Notes under the pieces: model-generated
What the model was told of the DNA's origin: nothing
Databases searched by the model: none
What the model saw: only the letters and a program-made list of their open reading frames with translations
Assembly: GCA_035606915.1 (NCBI GenBank)
Contig: DATNDU010000128.1
Location: forward strand, 1 to 22,695
Direction of reading: 5' to 3'
Origin: Roseiarcus sp035606915
Lineage (GTDB): Bacteria; Pseudomonadota; Alphaproteobacteria; Rhizobiales; Beijerinckiaceae
Length of the DNA stretch: 22,695 nucleotides
Program-made: the position numbers and the translations under genes
Shown here: in pieces, positions 15,724 through 22,323 of the stretch
How the letters are laid out: each line of letters starts with the position of its first letter
Position numbering within the stretch: the first letter of the stretch is position 1

Positions 15724-17232
15724 TTATTGTGGCGCCGACCGCGTTTCCTGCGGGACAGGGAGCAGACGCGCGCGGGCCACCGCCTGCGCCCATTGGCGCC
15801 GTTCGTGGGCGCGCACCGCGCCATCCATGTGCGGCGCAAACCGCTCCGCGCCGCGATCGAGCTTGGCCAGGCTTTCCAGCGTGAACAGGCCCGCGCTGAC
15901 GCCCGCCAGATGCGCGACGCCCATCGCCGACAACTCGGCGACCTTTGTGCGCTCAACTTGCAGCCCAACCATGTCGGCCTCGAACTGCATGAGTTGGTCA
16001 TTGCGGGTCGGGCCGCCGTCAACCAGCAGGCGCTCAACCGGCGCGCCACTGGCGCGCAAGGCGTCGACGACATCGGCGATCTGGTGCGCGATGGAATCGA
16101 GCGCGGCGCGCGCAAACGGCGCACGGGTGGCGCCGAACGAAAAACCCGTCGCCGTCGCCGAGGCGCTGGCGTCCCACCAAGGCGCGCCGAGGCCGCCAAA
16201 AGCCGGAACCAGATAGACGCCGCGGGAGTCGGGGGCGCTGGCGGCGAGCGCCGCGAGTTCCTCTGTTGAGACGCCAAGCAGTTCCGCCGCCCAGATCAGC
16301 GTCGAGCCGGCGCTACGGATGTTGCCTTCGTAGGCGAGCATCGGCGCGTCGAGCTGCCACGCAAGCGTCAGGCAGACGCCGGGCGCGCCGGCATTGCCAT
16401 CGGGCGCCGCCGAGCGGTCGACAAGGCCCATGATCGAGGAACCGGTGCCTTGCGTCGCCTTGACCGGTCCGGGCGCGAAAGCGCCGTGCGCAAACAGGGC
16501 GGAATGGGAATCGGCCAGCACCGCGCCGACCGGCGTCCCATCGGCGAGCGGGGCCAGACCACGAACTTTGGGGAAGGGTCCGGTGGAGGCGACCACCCGC
16601 GGCAGCGCGGCGAGCGGCACGTCGAAGATCGCCAGCAGTTCCTCGTCCCATTTTGCGCCAACGACGTCGAAAAGCTGCGTGCGAGAGGCGTTGCCGGCTT
16701 CAATCACCACCTCGCCGCCGAAGCGCGAAAGCAGAAAAGCGTCAATCGTGCCGATGCAAATATCGCCCGCCTTGGCGCGGCCCTGACCCTGTGGGAGTTG
16801 GTCAAGCAACCAGCGCGCCTTGGCGGCCGAGAACATCGGATCGAGCGGCAGGCCGCTCCTGCGGCGGACCGTCGCGGCGTGCCCCGCGGCCCGCAGCGCC
16901 GCGCAGACGCCTTCGGTGCGCTGGTCCTGCCACGACAGCACCGGCGTCAACGCCTCGCCGGTTCGGCGGTCCCAGATGACGCAGGATTCGCGTTGTGTGC
17001 TCAAACCCACCGAAACGACGCGCTTGGCGGCGTCGCCGTCGAGCGCCTGGCTTGCGGCGCGGCGCACGCTGCTCCAGATCTCCTCGCCATCCTGCTGCAC
17101 CCAACCCGGCTGCGGCGCCGCCAACGAAACCGGCGCTTGGGCGCGCCCGACGACCTCGCCGCGCGCATCGACCAGCAGCGCCTTGGTCGAACTCGTGCCC
17201 TGGTCGATCGCGAGGAGAAGCGGGCCGGGCAT
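15724..17232 (-). CDS. FGGY-family carbohydrate kinase, glycerol-kinase-like
   Basis: ATP-dependent kinase of 502 residues. Motifs run in order: LAIDQGTSSTKALLVD (7-22, first phosphate loop), TQRES with Arg81 and Glu82, WQDQR (101-105), GLPLDPMFSAAK (127-138), DSHSALF with Asp241 as likely catalytic base, KATQGTGSS (258-266, ATP loop), PAFGGLGAPWWD (343-354) and LLVDGGPTRNDQLMQFEAD (402-420). Arg, Glu, Trp and Asp equivalent to the glycerol contacts of E. coli GlpK are kept, but the GlpK Tyr135 position appears to be Met133. A ketose (apulose, erythrulose or a pentulose) is therefore more likely than glycerol, given the importer and transketolase in the same operon. ATG at 17232 follows the transketolase stop by one base, so the genes are translationally coupled. 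Substrate is inference. Confidence 0.9.
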   Translation of the reverse strand: MPGPLLLAIDQGTSSTKALLVDARGEVVGRAQAPVSLAAPQPGWVQQDGEEIWSSVRRAASQALDGDAAKRVVSVGLSTQRESCVIWDRRTGEALTPVLSWQDQRTEGVCAALRAAGHAATVRRRSGLPLDPMFSAAKARWLLDQLPQGQGRAKAGDICIGTIDAFLLSRFGGEVVIEAGNASRTQLFDVVGAKWDEELLAIFDVPLAALPRVVASTGPFPKVRGLAPLADGTPVGAVLADSHSALFAHGAFAPGPVKATQGTGSSIMGLVDRSAAPDGNAGAPGVCLTLAWQLDAPMLAYEGNIRSAGSTLIWAAELLGVSTEELAALAASAPDSRGVYLVPAFGGLGAPWWDASASATATGFSFGATRAPFARAALDSIAHQIADVVDALRASGAPVERLLVDGGPTRNDQLMQFEADMVGLQVERTKVAELSAMGVAHLAGVSAGLFTLESLAKLDRGAERFAPHMDGAVRAHERRQWAQAVARARLLPVPQETRSAPQ

Positions 17233-17233
17233 T

Positions 17234-18190
17234 TCAGCGCTTCTTCAGATCGAGAGCGGCCGCAACGATTCCGTCGCAGTTGAGGCCAAAATAGTCGAAC
17301 AGATACTGTGCGGTTCCCGTCGGCGCGAAGCCGGTGACGCCGAGGATGCGCATCGGAACCGGGGCGTTGCGCACCACCACCTCAGCGATCGCGGCGCCGA
17401 GGCCGCCCTCTATCGCCGCCTCCTCGATGGTGACGATGGCGCCGGTCTCGCGCGCCGCGGCGATGATCGTCGCCTCGTCGAGCGGCTTGATCGTCGAGAC
17501 ATTGATGACGCGCGCGCTGCAGCCGCGTTCGGCGAGCGCGTCGGCTGCGGCGAGCGCCCGCGACACCATCGCGCCGGTCGCCGCCAGCGACACGTCCGCG
17601 CCTTGGCGCAATACGTCGGCGCGCCCGAAAGCGAAGGCCGCGGCGCGCTCCGGCGTCACCGCCGGAACTTTCGTGCGGCCGACGCGGATGTAACAGGGGG
17701 TTGCCGATGCCGCGGCCCAGCGCACCGCCGCGGCGGTTTGCGCGGGATCGGCGGGCACGACGACGGCGAGTCCGTCGATGGCGCGCAACCAGCTCAGGTC
17801 CTCGATCGAGTGATGCGTCGGGCCAAGCTCGCCATAGGCCATGCCCGGGCTCATGCCGCAGAGCACGACCGGGTAACCGTTGTAGGCGACGTCGACCTTG
17901 ATCTGCTCAAGCGCCCGACCGGTGAGGAAAGGACCGGCGCCGCAGGCGAACGGAATGAAGCCGGCGTTGGCGAGGCCGGCGGCGACGCCGACCATGTTCT
18001 GCTCGGCGATGCCGACATTGACGACGCGCTCAGGAAACAACTTCTGGAAACCGACCAGGTTGCTGGAGCCGACGCTGTCGTTGCAGACGGCGACGATGCG
18101 TTCGTCAACCTTCGCCAGTTCAATCAGCGTTTCGGCGAAGGCGACGCGGCAATCAAAGGCCGACGCCGGAGTCAGGGCGGGAGCGGTCAT
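17234..18190 (-). CDS. transketolase C-terminal half (pyrimidine-binding and C-terminal domains)
   Basis: Second subunit (318 residues) of a split transketolase; it supplies the pyrimidine-binding domain and the C-terminal domain that complete the thiamine diphosphate site with its partner. It begins DCRVAFAETLIELAKVDERI, contains the catalytic Glu63 in NVGIAEQNMVGVAAGLA (the Glu that activates the cofactor), GPTHHSIEDLSWLRAI (about 123-138) and PADPAQTAAAVRWA. The C-terminal domain follows from about residue 185 (ADVSLAATGAMVSRALAAAD). ATG at 18190 shares its A with the stop codon of the upstream half (TGATG), which would keep the two chains at equal amounts. Full-length family enzymes are single chains of about 660 residues; split forms occur in archaea and in some bacterial sugar and sulfosugar operons. 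Confidence 0.92.
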   Translation of the reverse strand: MTAPALTPASAFDCRVAFAETLIELAKVDERIVAVCNDSVGSSNLVGFQKLFPERVVNVGIAEQNMVGVAAGLANAGFIPFACGAGPFLTGRALEQIKVDVAYNGYPVVLCGMSPGMAYGELGPTHHSIEDLSWLRAIDGLAVVVPADPAQTAAAVRWAAASATPCYIRVGRTKVPAVTPERAAAFAFGRADVLRQGADVSLAATGAMVSRALAAADALAERGCSARVINVSTIKPLDEATIIAAARETGAIVTIEEAAIEGGLGAAIAEVVVRNAPVPMRILGVTGFAPTGTAQYLFDYFGLNCDGIVAAALDLKKR

Positions 18191-19065
18191 CACACGAGCT
18201 CCTTGAATGCGAGTTCGACCTGCTCCGCCGTCGGCACCTTGTGGTGCCATTCGACCCGGTCCTCGATAAAGCTCACGCCCTTGCCTTTTATGGTGTTGGC
18301 GATGACGCAGCGCGGCTTGCCGGGATGGGCGGCTGTGAACGCCTCGTAAAGCGCGGCATGGTCATGGCCGTCGCAGGTCACGACATCCCAACCGAATGCG
18401 CGCCAGCGATCACCGAGCGGCTCCAGCCTATTGGTGTCCTCGGTGCGAGCGCCTTGCTGAAGCCGATTACGGTCGATGACCGCGACGAGATTATCAAGGC
18501 CGCGGTGGCCGGCGCACATCGCCGCCTCCCAGTTCGAGCCTTCTTGCAACTCGCCGTCGCCAAGCACCACGAAGGTGCGCCAATCGGCCTTGGCGAGCTT
18601 GGCGCCGATCGCGGCGCCCACGCCGATCGGCAGACCGTGCCCGAGCGGCCCGGTGTTGGCCTCGACGCCGGGCGTCTTGCGGCGGTTGGGGTGGCCATTC
18701 AGCGGCGACAGCGGCGCGAGGAAGGTCTTCAGTTCAGCCACCGCAAAGAAACCGCGCATCGCCAGCGTCGAGTAGAGAGCCGCCGCACAATGACCCTTGC
18801 TCAGAATAAACCGGTCGCGCAACGGCGAATTCGGCGCCGTCGGATCGACGCGCAACACCGAGAAAAACAGCGTGGTCAGAATGTCGCTGACCGAGAAGTC
18901 GCCGCCGATATGGCCGAGGCCGGCGCGGCCAATCATTTCGACCACGCTGCGACGGATGAGCGTCGCCTGGGCTTTTAAACTTTGGGCGCGCTCATCGGCG
19001 CCGATGGTTGTCGGGAGCGGCGGCGCCAGTCCCGCTTTTGCGGTGATTGCTGAGGAGAGGCTCAA
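18190..19065 (-). CDS. transketolase N-terminal half (thiamine diphosphate-binding domain)
   Basis: First subunit (291 residues) of a split transketolase, binding the diphosphate of thiamine diphosphate through a metal ion. Visible family motifs are GHIGGDFSVSDIL (51-63), LSKGHCAAALYS (88-99), GHPNRRKTPGVEANTGPLGHG (124-144), and the cofactor motif GDGELQEGSNWE (169-180) ending at Asn200 in VIDRNRLQQ. The start is TTG at 19065, unusual but supported by GGAGG 5 bases upstream and by the lack of any ATG or GTG before the conserved helix LIRRSVVEMIGRA. It is the first gene of the seven-gene minus-strand operon, with a TTGACA promoter box 70 bases upstream. With its partner it should move a two-carbon ketol unit from a ketose phosphate to an aldose phosphate. 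Confidence 0.92.
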   Translation of the reverse strand: MSLSSAITAKAGLAPPLPTTIGADERAQSLKAQATLIRRSVVEMIGRAGLGHIGGDFSVSDILTTLFFSVLRVDPTAPNSPLRDRFILSKGHCAAALYSTLAMRGFFAVAELKTFLAPLSPLNGHPNRRKTPGVEANTGPLGHGLPIGVGAAIGAKLAKADWRTFVVLGDGELQEGSNWEAAMCAGHRGLDNLVAVIDRNRLQQGARTEDTNRLEPLGDRWRAFGWDVVTCDGHDHAALYEAFTAAHPGKPRCVIANTIKGKGVSFIEDRVEWHHKVPTAEQVELAFKELV

Positions 19066-19080
19066 GGTTTCCTCCGTCTG

Positions 19081-19092
19081 GATATTTATGCA
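19081..19092. promoter_or_regulatory. ATATTTA box 1, candidate SorC operator
   Basis: GATATTTATGCA, one of three similar 12-base boxes in this gap (others at 19187 and 19251). It adjoins the ribosome site of the first transketolase gene and overlaps ATGCA-TTAC-TGCAT (19088-19101), a perfect 5-bp inverted repeat. It would lie just downstream of the predicted operon transcription start. Confidence 0.4.
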
Positions 19093-19110
19093 TTACTGCA
19101 TCTAATTGCA

Positions 19111-19139
19111 CCGTTAGCCGAGCATGAGTCGGATGTCAA
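19111..19139 (-). promoter_or_regulatory. probable promoter of the seven-gene sugar operon
   Basis: On the minus strand a perfect TTGACA (19139-19134) is followed after 17 bases by TAACGG (19116-19111), a weak -10. Transcription would start near 19104, about 40 bases before the TTG start codon. A weak -10 suggests a promoter that needs activation or is tightly controlled. Confidence 0.45.
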
Positions 19140-19186
19140 GCGCCGCGGCAACATTCAGCCAGCGTCAATGGCGATGTGTATCACAC

Positions 19187-19205
19187 GATATTTACGTAAA
19201 ATATC
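19187..19205. promoter_or_regulatory. ATATTTA box 2: central palindrome between divergent promoters
   Basis: Arms GATATTT (19187-19193) and AAATATC (19199-19205) are perfectly complementary across a 5-base spacer. It is the best palindrome of the gap and lies between the two divergent TTGACA boxes. Directly left of it is GTGT-ATC-ACAC (19176-19186). Likely a binding site of the adjacent SorC regulator. Confidence 0.5.
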
Positions 19206-19215
19206 TGCGCATCTA

Positions 19216-19244
19216 TTGACAACCGGCGTTTGATTTTCTATGCG
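19216..19244 (+). promoter_or_regulatory. probable promoter of the SorC regulator / SDR transcript
   Basis: A perfect TTGACA (19216-19221), a 17-base spacer, then TATGCG (19239-19244) as a weak -10. The start would fall near 19251, on the third ATATTTA box (19251-19262, AATATTTATGCG), so regulator binding there would give autorepression. TATGCGAA occurs twice here (19239-19246 and 19257-19264). Confidence 0.45.
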
Positions 19245-19317
19245 AATAAGAATATTTATGCGAAACCGTGATCGGCTACGACCGCGAAATCGCGCCCAAC
19301 GCCTAGGAACCCGCGCC

Positions 19318-20265
19318 ATGGGGAGGACCGACGAGCTGCGGATGCTGCTTCGCGTCGCGCAACTCTATTACGACGACAAGCTCAAGCAGGCCGAAATCTC
19401 CCAGCGGCTCTATGTCTCTCAGGCGACCGTATCGCGACTGCTCAAGCGCGCCGAGGAGGAGGGGGTCGTGCGCGTCTCGATTGCCGCGCCGCGCGGCACC
19501 TATCCCGAATATGAGGCCGCGCTTCGGCAGCGCTACCACCTTAACGAGGCGATCGTGGCCGAATGCTACGAAGACCGCGAAGAAGCCATTCTGTCGGCCA
19601 TTGGCGCGGCCGCGGCGCATTATTTGGAATCAACGCTGAGCGAAGGCGACGTCATCGGCATTTCGTCGTGGAGCGTTTCGCTTTTGCGTATGGTCGACGC
19701 CATTCATCCGCTCAAGCGGATCAGGGCGGAGCGGGTCGTCCAGACGCTCGGCGGCGTTGGCGATCCTTCGGTGCAAAGCCATGCGACGCAACTCACGATG
19801 CGGCTCGCCGTGTTGACAGGGGCGGAGCCGCAGCTCTTGCCGGCGCAAGGCGTCGTCAGCTCGTCGGCCGCGCGCCTGGTGATGGTCGGCGATCCCTATG
19901 TCCGCGCCGCGATGAATCAGTTCCGTCGACTGACGATCGCGCTCGTAGGCATCGGCGCGCTGCAACCTTCCGGCATGCTGGCCAATTCGGGCAACGCCTT
20001 CACCGATGCGGAACTGCGCGACCTCGCCCGCGCCGGCGCCGTCGGCGATATCGGCCTGCGGTTTTTCGATGCCGAAGGGCGGCCGGCGCACGGGCCTCTC
20101 GACGAGCGGGTGATCAGCATCACGCTCGAAGAGTTGAAATCCACGCCAAGGGCGATCGGCGTCGCCGGCGGCGATCGCAAGGTCGAGGCTATTCGCGCCT
20201 GCCTCATCGGCAAACTCGTCAACGTGCTCGTCACCGACAAGTTCACGGCTGAAAAGCTGCTCTGA
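19318..20265 (+). CDS. SorC-family sugar-binding transcriptional regulator
   Basis: A 315-residue regulator with an N-terminal helix-turn-helix (LYYDDKLKQAEISQRLYVSQ, then ATVSRLLKRAEEEGVVRVSI, about 17-55) and the SorC sugar-phosphate-binding domain. Domain landmarks are GDVIGISSWSVSLLRMV, VVQTLGGVGDPSVQSHAT, VMVGDPYVRAAM, LVGIGAL, AVGDIGLRFFDAEG and RAIGVAGGDRKVEAIRACL. Members usually act as tetramers and respond to phosphorylated sugars (for example LsrR, SorC, CggR), so the ligand is probably the product of the FGGY kinase. The frame opens earlier at 19240, but ATG at 19318 gives the typical N terminus (MGRTDELRMLLRVAQLYY) and has AGGAA 8 bases upstream. It diverges from the sugar operon and is followed by an SDR gene 34 bases on, probably in the same transcript. 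Confidence 0.92.
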   Translation: MGRTDELRMLLRVAQLYYDDKLKQAEISQRLYVSQATVSRLLKRAEEEGVVRVSIAAPRGTYPEYEAALRQRYHLNEAIVAECYEDREEAILSAIGAAAAHYLESTLSEGDVIGISSWSVSLLRMVDAIHPLKRIRAERVVQTLGGVGDPSVQSHATQLTMRLAVLTGAEPQLLPAQGVVSSSAARLVMVGDPYVRAAMNQFRRLTIALVGIGALQPSGMLANSGNAFTDAELRDLARAGAVGDIGLRFFDAEGRPAHGPLDERVISITLEELKSTPRAIGVAGGDRKVEAIRACLIGKLVNVLVTDKFTAEKLL

Positions 20266-20299
20266 CGGATCTTCAAGCGATACATAAGGAGGAAAGCCA

Positions 20300-21082
20300 A
20301 TGTCCCGGTTCCAAGGAAAAACCATCGTCATCACCGGCGCCAGTCGCGGCATCGGCGCGGCGCTCGCCAAGCGCTTCGCCCGGGAAGGCGGCGCGGTTGT
20401 TGTTTCGGCGAACGAACCCGCCTGCGAGACCGTCGCCGCCGACATCGTCAAGGCGGGCGGCAAGGCGATCGCCTTCGTCGCCGACGTCACCAACAGGGAC
20501 GACGTGATCGCCCTCTATGACGCGGCAGAGCAGGCCTTTGGCGGCATCGACGTCTCGATCCAGAACGCCGGAATCATCACCATCGCACGCGTCGAGGCGT
20601 TGACTGAGAACGAATGGGACAAAGTAATGGAAGTCAACACGAAGGGGGTGTTCCTGTGCTGTCAGGAGGCGATCTCGCGGATGCGCAAGCACAAGCGCGG
20701 CGGTCGCCTCATCAACACCGCCTCTGGTCAGGCGCGCCAAGGCTTCATCTATACGCCGCATTACGCCGCCTCGAAATTCGCCGTGGTCGGCATCACTCAA
20801 AGCCTCGCCAAGGAAGTCGCGAAGGAAGCCATCACCGTCAACGCCTTCTGCCCGGGCATCATTGAAACCGACATGTGGGCCTATAACGACGAGGTTTGGG
20901 GGAAGCTGCTCGGGGATTACAAGCCCGGCGAACTGATGGCCGAATGGGTGCGCGGCATCCCGATGGGCCGCGCCGGCAGCGGCGAGGACGTCGCCGGCCT
21001 CGTTGCGTTCCTTGCCAGCGACGACGCAGCCTACATCACCGGACAGACCGTGAATGTCGATGGCGGCCTAATCATGTCGTAA
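20300..21082 (+). CDS. SDR-family dehydrogenase, polyol/sorbitol dehydrogenase-like
   Basis: A 260-residue classical short-chain dehydrogenase. It has TGASRGIG (12-19), ADVTNRDDV after the third strand, QNAG at 88-91 where NNAG is usual, catalytic Ser142, Tyr155 and Lys159 (HYAASK), and PGIIETDMWAYND (the substrate-loop region). The end of the chain, GRAGSGEDVAGLVAFLASDD then ITGQTVNVDGGLIMS, resembles the sorbitol, galactitol and 2,3-butanediol dehydrogenase group, so oxidation of a polyol to a ketose is the best guess. ATG at 20300 has an excellent ribosome site (AAGGAGG, 7 bases upstream). It follows the SorC gene by 34 bases and is presumably co-expressed with it, on the opposite strand from the importer operon. 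Substrate not determined. Confidence 0.88.
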   Translation: MSRFQGKTIVITGASRGIGAALAKRFAREGGAVVVSANEPACETVAADIVKAGGKAIAFVADVTNRDDVIALYDAAEQAFGGIDVSIQNAGIITIARVEALTENEWDKVMEVNTKGVFLCCQEAISRMRKHKRGGRLINTASGQARQGFIYTPHYAASKFAVVGITQSLAKEVAKEAITVNAFCPGIIETDMWAYNDEVWGKLLGDYKPGELMAEWVRGIPMGRAGSGEDVAGLVAFLASDDAAYITGQTVNVDGGLIMS

Positions 21083-21114
21083 GGCGGGCCGCGCCCTGTA
21101 AGCTATTGGAAAAT

Positions 21115-21190
21115 TGGCTCCCCGAGTTGGACTCGAACCAACGACCATTCGATTAACAGTCGAATGCTCTACCAGCTGAGCTATCGGGGA
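21115..21190 (-). tRNA. tRNA-Asn (anticodon GTT)
   Basis: Read on the minus strand, the 76-base gene folds as a full cloverleaf. The acceptor stem is TCCCCGA with TCGGGGA, discriminator G and encoded CCA. The D arm is AGCTCAGCTGGTAGAGC, the anticodon stem ATTCGA/TCGAAT encloses CTGTTAA with anticodon GTT, and the T arm contains GGTTCGAGTCC. All stems pair. A possible extended -10 (TGCTATACG, 21213-21205) precedes it by about 15 bases. Confidence 0.97.
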
Positions 21191-21251
21191 ACGCCGGCCG
21201 GGCGCGTATAGCAGAATTCCCCGCGAAGGGAAGCGGCTTTTTCCCACCGCG

Positions 21252-22286
21252 TCAGCCCTGCGTCAGAAGCTCGCGCACACGCGGCATGACCGCGCGCGCA
21301 TAAAGCGCGATGCAGCTCATCATGCGCGCCTGCGAGAGGCCGCCGGCGCTGTATTTGAGATCGAAACGCGAAAGCCCGAGGCCGCGCGCCGTCGCCGCTA
21401 TCTTCTGCGCCACCGTCTCCGGCGAGCCGACATAGAGCGAGCCCAACTCGACCTCACGGTCGAATTCGGCGCGCGTCATCGGCCCCCAGCCGCGCTCGGC
21501 GCCGATGCGGTCGCGCATGCCCTTGTAGTCGGCGAAGAACTCCTCGCGCGCCGCCGCATCGCTGAGGGCGACATACCCCGGCGAATGCACGCCGATCTCG
21601 GGCGTGGCGATCCCGAGCTTGGCGCAGGCGCGGCGATAGAGGTCGGCGTGGGGCTGGAAGCGCATCGGCTCGCCGCCGATGATCGCCAGCATCAGCGGCA
21701 GTTCATAGCGCGCCGCCCGCACCACCGATTCCGGCGAGCCGCCGACGCCGACCCAAGTCTTGATCGTGCCGCCCTGCGGCCGCGGGAACACGCGTTGATC
21801 GACCAGCGGCGGCCGCAGACGGCCGCTCCAGTTGACCTTCTGCTGCCGCAGCAGCGCGACAAACAGGTCAAGCTTCTGCTCGAACAATTCCTCGTAGAGC
21901 GAGAGGTCGTAGCCGAACAGCGGGAACGATTCCGTGAACGAGCCGCGCCCGACGATCACCTCCGCCCGGCCGTTCGAAAGCGCATCGACGGTCGAGAAAC
22001 GCTGATAGACGCGGATCGGATCGTCGGAGGAGAGCACCGTCACCGCTGAGCCCAAGCGGATGCGCTGCGTGCGCGTCGCGATCCCGGCGAGCAGCGTCTC
22101 GGGCGCGGAGACCGCGAAATCGGCGCGATGATGCTCGCCGACGCCGAGGAAATCGACGCCGAGTTCGTCGGCGAGAATCGCCTGCTCGACGAGGTTGCGC
22201 AGCACCTGCGCCTGCGGCAGTTCCGCGCCCTCGGCGTCGCGGGTGACGTCGCCGAAGGTGTCGAGGCCGAGTTCCAGGGGTTTCAT
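21252..22286 (-). CDS. LLM-class (luciferase-like) flavin-dependent oxidoreductase
   Basis: A 344-residue TIM-barrel flavoenzyme of the bacterial luciferase family; members use reduced FMN or F420 to oxidise small molecules. Visible features are LELGLDTFGDVTRD at the start, LGVDFLGVGEHHRADF (the conserved GEHH strand), TQRIRLGSAVTVLSSDDPIR (the flavin-contact bulge region), VGRGSFTESFPLFGYD, and GSLYVGSPETVAQKIAATAR near the end, typical of the group annotated as luciferase-like monooxygenases of unknown substrate. ATG at 22286 has AGGA 8 bases upstream. The frame continues upstream to 22442 but that stretch is Arg/Ala-rich and unlike the family. A monocistronic gene ending 61 bases before the tRNA; no operon context reveals a substrate. 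Confidence 0.9.
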   Translation of the reverse strand: MKPLELGLDTFGDVTRDAEGAELPQAQVLRNLVEQAILADELGVDFLGVGEHHRADFAVSAPETLLAGIATRTQRIRLGSAVTVLSSDDPIRVYQRFSTVDALSNGRAEVIVGRGSFTESFPLFGYDLSLYEELFEQKLDLFVALLRQQKVNWSGRLRPPLVDQRVFPRPQGGTIKTWVGVGGSPESVVRAARYELPLMLAIIGGEPMRFQPHADLYRRACAKLGIATPEIGVHSPGYVALSDAAAREEFFADYKGMRDRIGAERGWGPMTRAEFDREVELGSLYVGSPETVAQKIAATARGLGLSRFDLKYSAGGLSQARMMSCIALYARAVMPRVRELLTQG

Positions 22287-22323
22287 GGCGTGATCCTTGC
22301 CACGCCGCGCGCGCCGCGTCGAG

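Noticed and set aside
14313..16277. A 654-codon open frame on the minus strand spanning binding protein, permease and kinase
   Set aside because: It crosses three genes that each have a correct start, ribosome site and family motifs in another frame on the same strand; its product is Arg-rich and without motifs.
19176..19186. GTGT-ATC-ACAC as a CRP/FNR-type site
   Set aside because: The spacer is 3 bases rather than the 6 of the TGTGA-N6-TCACA consensus and the outer positions do not pair. It may simply be part of the SorC regulatory region.
11181..21120. ATTGGCTC at 11181-11188 matching the tRNA-Asn 3' end (21113-21120), as attachment sites bounding an island
   Set aside because: Only 8 bases match, no integrase or phage gene lies between, and base composition does not shift. 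Chance is sufficient.
20896..21156. Short plus-strand open frame ending in LPELDSNQRPFD
   Set aside because: This ending is the well-known translation artefact of antisense tRNA sequence; it covers the tRNA-Asn gene and the end of the SDR gene.
21214..21236. TTCCC/GGGAA hairpin between the flavin oxidoreductase and the tRNA as a terminator
   Set aside because: Only five base pairs and no following T run; it may overlap the tRNA promoter instead.
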